Shown here: piece after piece, positions 8,709 to 17,352 of the stretch
Position numbering within the stretch: the stretch's first letter is position 1
Layout: each line of letters starts with the position of its first letter
From: Spartobacteria bacterium
GTDB lineage: Bacteria > Verrucomicrobiota > Kiritimatiellia > RZYC01
Length of the DNA: 64,000 nt
Assembly (NCBI GenBank): GCA_009930475.1
Contig: RZYC01000003.1
Span: 1 to 64,000 of the forward strand
Reading direction: 5' to 3'
The notes under the pieces: model-generated
What the model saw: only the letters and a program-made list of their open reading frames with translations
Databases searched by the model: none
Told to the model about the DNA's origin: nothing
Position numbers and translations under genes: made by a program

Positions 8709-11700
8709 TCATTGTGGTATCTGTTTAAAAGTTATCCGATTCGTCTCAGTCATGGGTTTCGTTCTCTGCTTATGTTCATCGAGTCGAAGAGAAACAAGCG
8801 TAGATATCCCGCGTTGTTCCATCGTTATTCCGTAAAGCATATCCGCTGCCGCAATGGTCTGTCTGCTATGTGTTATCACAATAAACTGTGAATGTTCAAC
8901 AAAAGCACGCACTGTTTTCACAAAACGGCCGATATTCGTATCATCCAGTGCGGCATCCAGTTCATCCAGCAAACAAAACGGACCGGGTTTGACCTGATAC
9001 AACGCAAAGAGGAGGGCTACGGCCGTCATGGTTCGTTCTCCACCGGACAGCAATGAAATATTCTGCCTTTTTTTGCCGGGCGGTCTGGCAATAATGTCGA
9101 TACCGCAATCTAGAATGTCATTCTCATCCATCAGCTGCAGACGGGCCTCTCCCCCTCCGAACAACTGGGTAAAAAGCGTCTGAAAATAGCGATTGATCTG
9201 TTCGAAGGTCTCAGCAAACATTTGGGCCGTCTTCTGATTTATCTGTTGAATAAGAGCAGAAAGATGGTTATGCGCCTCCATCAAATCCTTTTTTTGATCC
9301 GCCAAAAAAGCGAAACGTTCTTTTTGCTCATTGTATTCTTCAATGGAGCATAAATTGACGGGCCCCATGGAATGAATTTGAGCGCGAAGTGTACTGATTT
9401 CCTTTTCAAGCAACGACTCATCCTGCTGTTCAAAATCAAAAAGACCCGATACATCCATTTTCAGTTCGAAAAGATCTTCCTCATACTCTTGCCGGGCATG
9501 TTCGCAAAGATTATCCCGCTTGACGCGAATTTCTGTACGGGAGAGCTCATTCTGACGGCACTGCTTGCTGATGCATTCCAGCCGGGTCCGTTTTTGCGTC
9601 ATGTCCTCAATCAAAAGACACCCCTGCTGCTCATGGTGCTCCCGCTCTGTTTTTAGTTCGACCAGTCGTTTCCGCAGCGCTGTATGCTTTTCCACCAGCA
9701 CCGGATAGGCCCGTTCGTGCTCCATGAGTTCGTTTTGCATTGCATCAATCTGCTGCTGATAGCTGTCGCATCCCTGCCTGCGTTTGTCGGCAATACGCTG
9801 GAGCTGCTCCATCTGCTGCTGGAGCGGCAAGAGTGATTTGGTACAGGCCTCCCACGCATTTTTATGGCTGGAATGAGCTATACGCGCCTCAGTGACAGCA
9901 TCTTTATGACGCTCCACGTCCTTTTCAAACGCGTCCAGTGCCTGCTGCTGTTCCTCTATGGACTGCTGTATGATCCGGCACTGCCCGGTCAGCTTCTGAC
10001 AGATCTTTTCTGATGCCTCCCTTTGCTGCTGAAGGTGGGCCAGTGCCTGCGCCCTTTGTTTCATTTCAGACTGGATGGTCTCGCTTCGCTTAATAAACCT
10101 CGCATATTCACTGCGTACAGCAGCTATCTCGCCATCATAGTGCGCGAGCTGTTTTTGGTGACGGCGCTGCTCTTCTTCCAGCGCACGCATCGCTGCACTG
10201 GTTTCATCCATTGCCCCCCGAGTCTCTTCCAGCAGTTGCTGTAAATCCACCATATCGGACTGAAGGGCCGCGAGCACACCCTTTTTCTCCTGAAGCTGTC
10301 GTCGCTGCGCCATAGGATTAACACTATTTGCATCGGGACACCAATACTCGGCCACGCCACAAACGGGATTCAACAGACATCCATCGCGTGTAACCCAGGT
10401 AATATCTTTCTGATTATCCGCCGGTATATCCTCCCATCGGCGAATCACCCGCACATTCATTAATAATCGCTGCAACACGGCATGAATACGTTCGCCGCAC
10501 TGCACCTTTTCAAAAAGCGGAATACCCGGAACGCTGGCATCAGGAGGCGTACCATTTACTGCGGGAGCACATAGCAGTCGTACGGATCCCAGCGAATCCG
10601 ATTTCATGCGATCCAGCAATGCAGGAATACAGGCTGATTCAGTAATAAACAGCGCATCGGCCACACTTCGCAAAACAACTTCCAATGCCAGTTCGTAGCC
10701 TTTTTCAGGTTTTAACTCATCAATGAGCGGAAAGACCTGAGCCGTACCGAGGTGTTCGCTGCAAGGCGATTTGTCGACAATTAAGCAGCGTGCGCCGGCA
10801 GGAAAAATGGATCGTTCATCGGCATACTTGACGGCCAGAAATTCATATTGCGCCTTGGCTGTCGCTACGTTCTGCTCTTTTTGCTTCAGATCTTGATCCA
10901 GTGCTTTTTTTTGTGCGACGATGATGGCTTTCTTTTCTCCAAGCACATCCAGATCGCCCTGCATCGTATTCAACAGTTGCTGACGTGCCGCTTTTTCGGC
11001 ATCAAGTGCATCCAGTCGATTTCGGGCCGATGTAATGTGTTCCTGTACGGCCTGCTTTTCCGAGGCCATTCGCTGGATTTGTGCCGCATAGGTCTCCAGC
11101 TGCACATCCCGTTTATGACCATCCTGCTGCACCACAGTTTGTTCACGATCCAGCCGCATCTGTTCTTTCCGCATCTCCGTCAAAGCAGCTTTGTGTTCAT
11201 GGGCTTGCTGCCGGGCCGCATCATATACCGTTCGAATCTGCACAAGACAGTCTTCGGCAATAGCTGTGCGTTCGGCTGCTTCCTTCTGCTTGAGAAGCTG
11301 TGTTTGATACTGATCCCGACACGTACACAGCTGTTCCTCGGCATCTACGGCATCGGTTGCATCGCGTTCTTTGTGCTGCATGAGTTCTCTCAGTCGACGC
11401 TGACACACCTCGATAGACTGCTTACCTCGGTCGGCATCGCTCCCGGCACGCATGGAGGATTCCATAATAATGGCATAGTCATTATCCAGTTCTTCTGCAA
11501 TGGTGCGCAATTCCGCGATCTGCCGTTCCAGAGAATGAATCACTGTGGTTAAACGTGCATGCTCCGCCTCACTGATTTCCTGCGAAGCCGTCAGTTGATC
11601 CCACTGCCGGGACAGCTTCATAAAACGGTGCCGGGAAAGACATAAATCCAATTTTTTGACCCGTTCCGTGTAGTCTTTAAAGCGGGTTGCTTTGGAAGCC

Positions 11701-12323
11701 TGTCGCTGCAGACTGTTCATCGATCGCTTAACCTCGCCTATAATATCGTCCAGCCGCTGCATATTGGCATTGGTTTGATCCAGCTTGCGCAGGGCTTCTT
11801 TCTTGTCTGATTTATAGCGAGTGATACCGCTGGCCTCCTCAAAAACAATCCGGCGATCCTCTGGATGAGAACTCAGTATCTGATCGATACGACCCTGCTG
11901 AAGAACGGTATAGGCATGCGAACCTATGCCGGTATTCATAAATAGATTCTGAATATCCTTAAGCCGGCATCCCTTCCGGTTAATCAGATATTGACCTTCA
12001 CCCGAGCGAAAGAGGCGGCGTGTGATCGTGACTTCATTGCATTCCTGCTTCAAGGTCTCTTCGCAATCCGCAAACGTCAGACTGACCTCGGCCATTCCCA
12101 CCGCATCCAGCTTGGCAGCTCCGTTAAAAATAACATCCTGCATGGTTCCACCGCGCAGAGATTTCGCACTCTGCTCACCCAGAACCCAGCGAACCGCATC
12201 GGCAATATTGCTCTTGCCACAACCATTGGGTCCAACAATGGCCGTCATTCCCCGTTCAAATTCGAGATGCGTCTTATGGGCAAAGCTTTTGAAGCCAACG
12301 AGATCGATGCAACGGAGAAACAT
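8709..12323 (-). CDS. smc: Chromosome segregation protein SMC
   Basis: SMC dimers fold and separate replicated chromosomes with kleisin partners. At 1204 residues it is full length. The N-terminal head has Walker A GPNGCGKSN at 32-40, a QQGRIDQ segment follows near 140, and two long coiled coils flank a hinge at about 500-660. The C-terminal head has the ABC signature LLSGGE from 1091 and Walker B with D-loop DELDAALDD at 1120-1128. It begins 33 bases downstream of the coiled-coil membrane protein gene, with a weak Shine-Dalgarno, so it probably shares that transcript. No scpA or scpB is in the window. Confidence 0.97.
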   Translation of the reverse strand: MFLRCIDLVGFKSFAHKTHLEFERGMTAIVGPNGCGKSNIADAVRWVLGEQSAKSLRGGTMQDVIFNGAAKLDAVGMAEVSLTFADCEETLKQECNEVTITRRLFRSGEGQYLINRKGCRLKDIQNLFMNTGIGSHAYTVLQQGRIDQILSSHPEDRRIVFEEASGITRYKSDKKEALRKLDQTNANMQRLDDIIGEVKRSMNSLQRQASKATRFKDYTERVKKLDLCLSRHRFMKLSRQWDQLTASQEISEAEHARLTTVIHSLERQIAELRTIAEELDNDYAIIMESSMRAGSDADRGKQSIEVCQRRLRELMQHKERDATDAVDAEEQLCTCRDQYQTQLLKQKEAAERTAIAEDCLVQIRTVYDAARQQAHEHKAALTEMRKEQMRLDREQTVVQQDGHKRDVQLETYAAQIQRMASEKQAVQEHITSARNRLDALDAEKAARQQLLNTMQGDLDVLGEKKAIIVAQKKALDQDLKQKEQNVATAKAQYEFLAVKYADERSIFPAGARCLIVDKSPCSEHLGTAQVFPLIDELKPEKGYELALEVVLRSVADALFITESACIPALLDRMKSDSLGSVRLLCAPAVNGTPPDASVPGIPLFEKVQCGERIHAVLQRLLMNVRVIRRWEDIPADNQKDITWVTRDGCLLNPVCGVAEYWCPDANSVNPMAQRRQLQEKKGVLAALQSDMVDLQQLLEETRGAMDETSAAMRALEEEQRRHQKQLAHYDGEIAAVRSEYARFIKRSETIQSEMKQRAQALAHLQQQREASEKICQKLTGQCRIIQQSIEEQQQALDAFEKDVERHKDAVTEARIAHSSHKNAWEACTKSLLPLQQQMEQLQRIADKRRQGCDSYQQQIDAMQNELMEHERAYPVLVEKHTALRKRLVELKTEREHHEQQGCLLIEDMTQKRTRLECISKQCRQNELSRTEIRVKRDNLCEHARQEYEEDLFELKMDVSGLFDFEQQDESLLEKEISTLRAQIHSMGPVNLCSIEEYNEQKERFAFLADQKKDLMEAHNHLSALIQQINQKTAQMFAETFEQINRYFQTLFTQLFGGGEARLQLMDENDILDCGIDIIARPPGKKRQNISLLSGGERTMTAVALLFALYQVKPGPFCLLDELDAALDDTNIGRFVKTVRAFVEHSQFIVITHSRQTIAAADMLYGITMEQRGISTLVSLRLDEHKQRTKPMTETNRITFKQIPQ

Positions 12324-12356
12324 GTTCGTTTATTTTATATGCTACGGTCTATGGCG

Positions 12357-14288
12357 TTAGGGCTGTTCCGAAAAGGTAATCATCACTTCCATCTCTGCGG
12401 CACTGGTAAGGTCACCGATAGGAACGCTGTAGATAGAATCAGGAGCCAATTCTTTTTCATACACATAGCAAAGCTCGCGGGTCACCATAATCCCGATAAA
12501 TAATCCGCTTTCCGTGCAAAGGTAATCGCCGACCCCAATCTCACTACGACTAAAAAACGACTGTTTCTGGGGCGGGCGAACACTCAGAAAACGATTATCA
12601 ATGGTGGGAACCACCTGAACGCGCAACCCTTTATTCGGGTCGTTGGATTTAAAGAGCAACGCTTCCTGCAGACGATTTTCCAATACATATTGAATACCCG
12701 CCAGCTGCAACGGCACAATGCCCGACTGTTCTTTAGGTGCCAGCTTGAAAAGACTGGCCTGCTTTGACTGAGAAAGGGATAACAGTGCCACGGCAGGCCA
12801 TGCATCCCCGCCATCGTCTGTCTCGCATACCGCTGTCAGGGCGATAGAACCACGGGCACTGCGCACAGCACGCGGGGAAAGATGCAGCATGTCCAACGTT
12901 CCCGGCAGATAGGTGGCATCGCCATAGCTAAGCGACGGGAGGTAGAGCAGTGCATCGCTTTTACGCTTCGAGCCGCTATAGTCATCCACGTATTCAAGCT
13001 GATACTGAACCTGGCACAAGCTATCAGACCGTAAACTCCAGATGGACTGCTTCTTTTCTTTTTCGATAATTTCAATGGTTGTTTTAAGCTCCGTCGCCTT
13101 TTCTTTTTCCGAAGAAAGCTGATATTCGGTGATCTGCTGCTGGGCTTTAAGGTCGGCCACACGCGTCCGCAATAAACCGATATATTCCTGTGCGGCCACA
13201 GCGCGATTTTCCACGGAGTCAGCATTCTGTCTGGCAGCCAGTTCTGCTTCACGGGCATGCTGGGCTTCCATTTCAGCCAGCTTTGCCTTCTCCATCGCAT
13301 GTAATGCCCGTTCTTCGGCCGATGTTTTCTGTTCGTAAACAGACGATAGCTGCTGTTCCATATCGGTGAGCCGTCGTATGGCCTCCTCGTTGGCCATATT
13401 GGCTGCGAGCAGCTGCTTGTATGTCTGATCCTGTTTCGATTTCAACTCCACCATTTCCGTCGTGGTGGCACCGCTGTTTTCGCGCAGGTTTTCCAGTTCA
13501 GCTTTCGTTTGACTCAACCGTCTTTCGGCCTCCCGCTGACTGGCCAAGCTGGCCTCGTGCTCTGCACGGGTCTGCGCCATGCGCTGCTCGATTTCCTGAC
13601 GTTTTCTCAGCTCAAACTCGGCCTGCTGTTTGGATTTAATCGCTTCGGTATGAGCCAAAATCGCCTTTTGAGCGGCACGCTCGGCACTTAAGCGTGCGTT
13701 CAACTGTTCCTGCTTCGCCAGGTCGGCTTCCGCCTGGGCCTTAGCCGCCGTTTTCTGCGCTGTCTTTTCCTGTTCTGAAACTTCCGCCATTTGTTTTTCG
13801 ATGGATGAAAGCTGTTTTTCAGCAGTAAGTGCTTTGATTTCTGCTTCTTCAGCCCGCTTATGCGCATCGCTGGCAGCTAACTGAGCTTTCTGTGCGAGCT
13901 CTTCGGCCATCTGCTGTTTCTGCAAGGCAATGTTAGCTTTTACAAGCGCATCGCCAGCCTGCTTTTGCGCCGCTTCTTTTTCCTGTGCAAGTCGCTGCTG
14001 CGCTTCCCGCAGTCTTTCCACTTCTGTCATGGTGCTCGACTGCATGGAGTCCTGACGATTCATCATCTGATTGGCATAAGCCAGCTTGTCCTGCGCGTTT
14101 TTCAATCTTTCCTGCAGAACCGTGATTTCGCTGACGTACATTTTTTCTTTTTCCAGCCCCTCCTTGATCACAGAAGACCAGTGGTGGACAGGAAGAACGA
14201 AGGAACTACTGCCTTTATTGCCCACATTTAAGGACAGGACAGAAAGCACCATGACATCTATCATGACAATTAAAATGGAGCGTCTCAT
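12357..14288 (-). CDS. Membrane-anchored coiled-coil protein with ExbD/MotB-like N-terminal helix
   Basis: The 643-residue protein starts with one transmembrane helix, MIDVMVLSVLSLNV at about 9-22. Its early Ile-Asp pair matches the membrane aspartate pattern of ExbD/TolR/MotB proteins. Residues 45-400 are an Ala/Glu/Lys/Gln-rich coiled coil, and 400-643 form a mixed, probably periplasmic or cytoplasmic, globular domain that I do not recognise. It begins 18 bases after a MotA/ExbB-like gene and ends 33 bases before smc. I infer a stator-like complex; the alternative is a structural anchor that merely resembles ExbD over a short stretch. Confidence 0.65.
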   Translation of the reverse strand: MRRSILIVMIDVMVLSVLSLNVGNKGSSSFVLPVHHWSSVIKEGLEKEKMYVSEITVLQERLKNAQDKLAYANQMMNRQDSMQSSTMTEVERLREAQQRLAQEKEAAQKQAGDALVKANIALQKQQMAEELAQKAQLAASDAHKRAEEAEIKALTAEKQLSSIEKQMAEVSEQEKTAQKTAAKAQAEADLAKQEQLNARLSAERAAQKAILAHTEAIKSKQQAEFELRKRQEIEQRMAQTRAEHEASLASQREAERRLSQTKAELENLRENSGATTTEMVELKSKQDQTYKQLLAANMANEEAIRRLTDMEQQLSSVYEQKTSAEERALHAMEKAKLAEMEAQHAREAELAARQNADSVENRAVAAQEYIGLLRTRVADLKAQQQITEYQLSSEKEKATELKTTIEIIEKEKKQSIWSLRSDSLCQVQYQLEYVDDYSGSKRKSDALLYLPSLSYGDATYLPGTLDMLHLSPRAVRSARGSIALTAVCETDDGGDAWPAVALLSLSQSKQASLFKLAPKEQSGIVPLQLAGIQYVLENRLQEALLFKSNDPNKGLRVQVVPTIDNRFLSVRPPQKQSFFSRSEIGVGDYLCTESGLFIGIMVTRELCYVYEKELAPDSIYSVPIGDLTSAAEMEVMITFSEQP

Positions 14289-14306
14289 GGTATTCCTGTT
14301 TCCGAT

Positions 14307-14849
14307 CTATTTATCTGAATAGATTACGGACGGGGTGTTGGATCTTGTCGGGTATTGGGACACTTCCACCAGGAGTCGCTGCTGATATGGTGTGAAATGC
14401 ATCAGACGCATCAGAACAGATACAATAATGCCGAGTGCCGTTGAAAGATAGGCGAAGATGAGCCCCACATCGGGAAACACCGTAATAAGAATAAAAGAGA
14501 CCACCGTACCAAACAGACCGAAATACAAGGGCAGATCAAAATAGACTTCGATAGATTCCAACATCTGAAGTTTCAATTCCGCCGGTTCATCCTTACGTCG
14601 CAACTGGCATAATTTAATAAACGCGGACAACCATGTGAATAGCTGCATCACAAAAGCAAAGCAAATAACCCCAACAGAAACATACCGCCCCATGTGTGCC
14701 ATCTCCGGGGCCAGATCCTGCAGGGATGCGGCTGATATCAGCGATGCATCCGTACCGGGTTCAGGGTTGGGTGCCTGAAAATTCATATACATCAGGAACC
14801 CGCACAAACCAAGCAAACCAATCAACATAACCAAAAGAAAAAATCTCAT
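14307..14849 (-). CDS. MotA/TolQ/ExbB-like membrane protein
   Basis: This 180-residue protein has four predicted membrane helices (about 3-22, 54-76, 104-125 and 128-150). The last two read LPLYFGLFGTVVSFILI and a following stretch with LSTALGIIVSV, which is the proton-channel pattern of MotA/TolQ/ExbB: a GLLGTV-type helix, then a helix with a conserved S/T-A-x-G. It is shorter than ExbB and lacks the large cytoplasmic loop of MotA. It is the first gene of a run with the ExbD-like coiled-coil gene, smc and a hydrolase, which supports a paired ion-channel function. Confidence 0.65.
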   Translation of the reverse strand: MRFFLLVMLIGLLGLCGFLMYMNFQAPNPEPGTDASLISAASLQDLAPEMAHMGRYVSVGVICFAFVMQLFTWLSAFIKLCQLRRKDEPAELKLQMLESIEVYFDLPLYFGLFGTVVSFILITVFPDVGLIFAYLSTALGIIVSVLMRLMHFTPYQQRLLVEVSQYPTRSNTPSVIYSDK

Positions 14850-15170
14850 TTAATACCTCTTCTTAAAACTTAAAAACAGAGAATAGACGACTCGGTCAAC
14901 GCGTCAAGTCAATCACATCAAAAATGTGTCAATCCGACCACCCGCATCCCGCATCCAAATCATCGACACATAGTGGCACACTGGTTATATGATTGTAAAT
15001 AAATGAATAACAATGCGTTGTTCTTACGCGAATAATGCATCGCATGTTTGTGCTCAGTAATGACATTGCGATGGAGTAAGTTGCAAAAATGATACACGCA
15101 ATGAAATAAATGATATAAAACCAAAGTTTGTCCTTGATGAATCGGTGTAACATGCTCATTATCACACACC
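14850..15170. other. Intergenic region between the MotA-like operon and a divergent small gene
   Basis: This 321-base AT-rich stretch should hold the promoters of the minus-strand MotA-like operon and of the plus-strand gene at 15171. A minus-strand frame at 14929-15165 (78 codons) begins with a hydrophobic stretch that could be a membrane helix, but it has no convincing Shine-Dalgarno and its second half looks non-protein-like, so I do not call it a gene. No palindrome copy, tRNA or clear terminator is seen. Confidence 0.4.
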
Positions 15171-15605
15171 ATGAATATGAATAAGCCCCAATGGAACAGC
15201 GTAAATGTCGCGGAGTCAGTCAAATCCTATATGCACTGGCTTAATGGAAATGCTCGCGATATGTTTCTTCAGGATCGTGCGCATATGGAAATATTTTTCC
15301 TAATCGATTCTGAAGGCAATGCTTCTGCGGTGCCAGCGCCATCGAATCAGGATCATGATGAGGTTGTGGATGGCATCCGTCAGCAAGCTGCAGAGAGTGA
15401 CATTCTTGCCATCATACAGATCGTACAAATGGTGCAGGATTGCGATGATGGAGAACAGCGAGATGCGGTGGTGGTCACTGCGGAAATGAAAAATGGACCC
15501 TGTTGCTGTTGTGTCAATGTTGTTGAAGAAGACGATGACCGAGTCGTGCTGTCAGAACCAGTTGAACAGCTTATTCCTGCTGAGGATCACGAAAGCTTCT
15601 TTTAA
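15171..15605 (+). CDS. Hypothetical acidic protein
   Basis: The frame encodes 144 residues with a strongly acidic composition and no signal peptide or membrane helix. I do not recognise a family. A run of four cysteines in PCCCCVNV around residue 105-110 is the only striking feature, and the flanking pattern (hydrophobic strands alternating with D/E-rich loops) looks like a real small globular protein. The start has no clear Shine-Dalgarno; the next ATG is three codons in. It converges with the 82-residue gene, leaving only one base between stops. Confidence 0.55.
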   Translation: MNMNKPQWNSVNVAESVKSYMHWLNGNARDMFLQDRAHMEIFFLIDSEGNASAVPAPSNQDHDEVVDGIRQQAAESDILAIIQIVQMVQDCDDGEQRDAVVVTAEMKNGPCCCCVNVVEEDDDRVVLSEPVEQLIPAEDHESFF

Positions 15606-15606
15606 C

Positions 15607-15855
15607 CTAATCTTTATTATGTACAAAGCGTGAGTTGGTGCGTTTTGACAGCATAATAATGTATTGCTGTGCCCATTTGCGTGCCAGTTCAGGATTACCC
15701 ATGGCAGAATAACAGATGGAAAGTCCTCCGCTGACTTCAATCATCGTTATTTCATCTTCTACCTTCGCGGCTTCCTGATATTGCTTCTGGAACATAGATG
15801 CAAGCTGTTCCAGTTCCTCTTTACTGCTATGTCTATTATTTGATGACGTACTCAT
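15607..15855 (-). CDS. Small TPR-like protein
   Basis: The 82-residue product has a helix-turn-helix layout resembling a tetratricopeptide repeat: MFQKQYQEAAKVED then ISGG-type turn and YSAMGNPELARKWAQQY, with the usual A/G and W/Y positions. A Shine-Dalgarno AGGTAAG sits about eight bases before ATG. It has no signal peptide, so it is probably a cytosolic protein-interaction module. The function is unknown. Confidence 0.6.
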   Translation of the reverse strand: MSTSSNNRHSSKEELEQLASMFQKQYQEAAKVEDEITMIEVSGGLSICYSAMGNPELARKWAQQYIIMLSKRTNSRFVHNKD

Positions 15856-15900
15856 GATAGCTTACCTATCGTCACGAATAACGACTACATAAGAAATCGC

Positions 15901-16833
15901 TCACATTGAATCCATAATTGCCTGAAGACCTTGTTCCAAGGTAAATTCTGCCGAATAATTCAGTATCTTTTTTGCCAGAGAAATATCGGCATAGGAATGC
16001 CGAATATCACCGGCGCGAGCAGGGCGAAAGGTGGGCTCGGCCATTTGACCGGTTATGTTCTGCAGCGCGGCGACAAGATCCAGCAGCGAGGTACTTATCC
16101 CTGTTCCAATATTGAAGACCTCCCCTTTCCCGCCACCGGAGCGGTGCATAGCCAGCATATTGGCCTGAACAACATCTTTGACAAAAACAAAATCGCGTGT
16201 TTGTAATCCATCGCCATAAATGACCGGAACGCGGCCTGCTTTAAAAGCATTGGTAAAAACAGAAATCACACCGGAATAAACAGAGGCAGGATCCTGCCTA
16301 GGACCAAAGACATTCATGTAACGCAGGCACACCGTCTCCAGTCCATAGAGCTCTGCAAAAATCCGGCAGTAATATTCACCCGTAATTTTGGCGGCGGCAT
16401 ATGGTGATGCCGGCTGCGGCAACATCGTTTCGACTTTTGGCAACGTCGGATCATTCCCATAAATCGCGGCAGAACTGGCAAAAACCAACCGCTGTACCCC
16501 GGCGTCTCTAGCTGCCTGAAGCACATTCAGCATCCCGGTCATATTAATATCATGGTTGCGCATGGGCTGCTCTACCGAATCAAACACAGAAACCAACGCG
16601 GCCTTATGGTACACATAGCGAATACCTTTCATGGCCTCCTGCACGATGGAAGGGTCGCAAATCGATCCATGGGCTACATCCACCTGATCCCGCCACGGCG
16701 CAATATTTTCTTCATGTCCAGATGATAAATCATCCAGAATGCGAACAGATTTTCCTGCATGGATCAGTTCTTCCACTATATGCGATCCAATAAAGCCGCA
16801 TCCACCGGTAACGAGGTACTCCGCATTTTTCAT
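15901..16833 (-). CDS. NAD-dependent sugar-nucleotide epimerase/dehydratase
   Basis: An extended SDR enzyme of 310 residues from the ATG at 16833, which follows AGGATAGG. The NAD motif TGGCGFIGS begins at about residue 8, and the catalytic pair is in YAAAKITGEYY with the preceding serine in FASSAAIYG. This is the UDP-glucose/UDP-GlcNAc 4-epimerase type (GalE/WbpP-like), which supplies hexoses for surface polysaccharides. The exact sugar cannot be decided. No glycan cluster surrounds it: neighbours are small hypothetical genes. A longer frame upstream of 16833 is open but unsupported. Confidence 0.9.
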   Translation of the reverse strand: MKNAEYLVTGGCGFIGSHIVEELIHAGKSVRILDDLSSGHEENIAPWRDQVDVAHGSICDPSIVQEAMKGIRYVYHKAALVSVFDSVEQPMRNHDINMTGMLNVLQAARDAGVQRLVFASSAAIYGNDPTLPKVETMLPQPASPYAAAKITGEYYCRIFAELYGLETVCLRYMNVFGPRQDPASVYSGVISVFTNAFKAGRVPVIYGDGLQTRDFVFVKDVVQANMLAMHRSGGGKGEVFNIGTGISTSLLDLVAALQNITGQMAEPTFRPARAGDIRHSYADISLAKKILNYSAEFTLEQGLQAIMDSM

Positions 16834-16923
16834 AATTCCTATCCTTACACCACGACGCAAAATCGATTTATCTATGTACCAAAAAATATTTAACCGCATC
16901 ACAACATTGTCGATAAACATAAT

Positions 16924-17352
16924 ATGATGAATTTTAGGCGTCCATATAAATGTATCGCTATCTTTGGGTTGGCTCTTCTGACGGTCATAACTCGGGGCCT
17001 CTGTTTTGATGGAACCCACTCGTATTATAATGCAACATGGAAAACATTGCCTTTTTATACAGCCTTTACCAATCGGCTGAACTCCCCCACCAGCTTCACT
17101 TCACGTGCAATTTGCCGTCGCATGGGCACCATTGTACTGGATAAGCGCGACTGTCGAAGCATTATGATCGTAAATGGCGATGATGTAACGATCATTGGGG
17201 ATACCAAAACGAACAACATAAAACAGAGCGTTGTGGTGCCCATGAAAAACTATACCGCCGTGGTGGTCATCAACGGCAACGACTACACCATCATTGGTGA
17301 GGATCGCCAAATAAGCCGGATAGATCCCTTTGGCATGTGGGTTATTGAATAG
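16924..17352 (+). CDS. Exported hypothetical protein with internal repeat
   Basis: The 142-residue product has an N-terminal hydrophobic export signal (about residues 10-27, ending RGLC). The C-terminal half contains a duplicated beta motif: IMIVNGDDVTIIGD and VVVINGNDYTIIGED, about 40 residues apart. I know no family with this pattern. The start is weakly supported (no good Shine-Dalgarno) and the 3' end overlaps the convergent Tim44-like gene by 11 bases. The antisense frame over the same bases is a shadow, because only this frame has a signal peptide and an internal repeat. Confidence 0.55.
   Translation: MMNFRRPYKCIAIFGLALLTVITRGLCFDGTHSYYNATWKTLPFYTAFTNRLNSPTSFTSRAICRRMGTIVLDKRDCRSIMIVNGDDVTIIGDTKTNNIKQSVVVPMKNYTAVVVINGNDYTIIGEDRQISRIDPFGMWVIE

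Noticed and set aside
10848-11552. 234-codon plus-strand reading frame inside smc
   Set aside because: Antisense shadow in the coiled-coil region, rich in Leu/Phe/Ile/His, without start signal.
12357-14849. Zorya-type defence system
   Set aside because: The MotA/ExbB-like and coiled-coil genes look superficially like ZorA/ZorB, but no helicase or nuclease effector genes follow and the C-terminal domain lacks a recognisable peptidoglycan-binding module; smc is a housekeeping gene.
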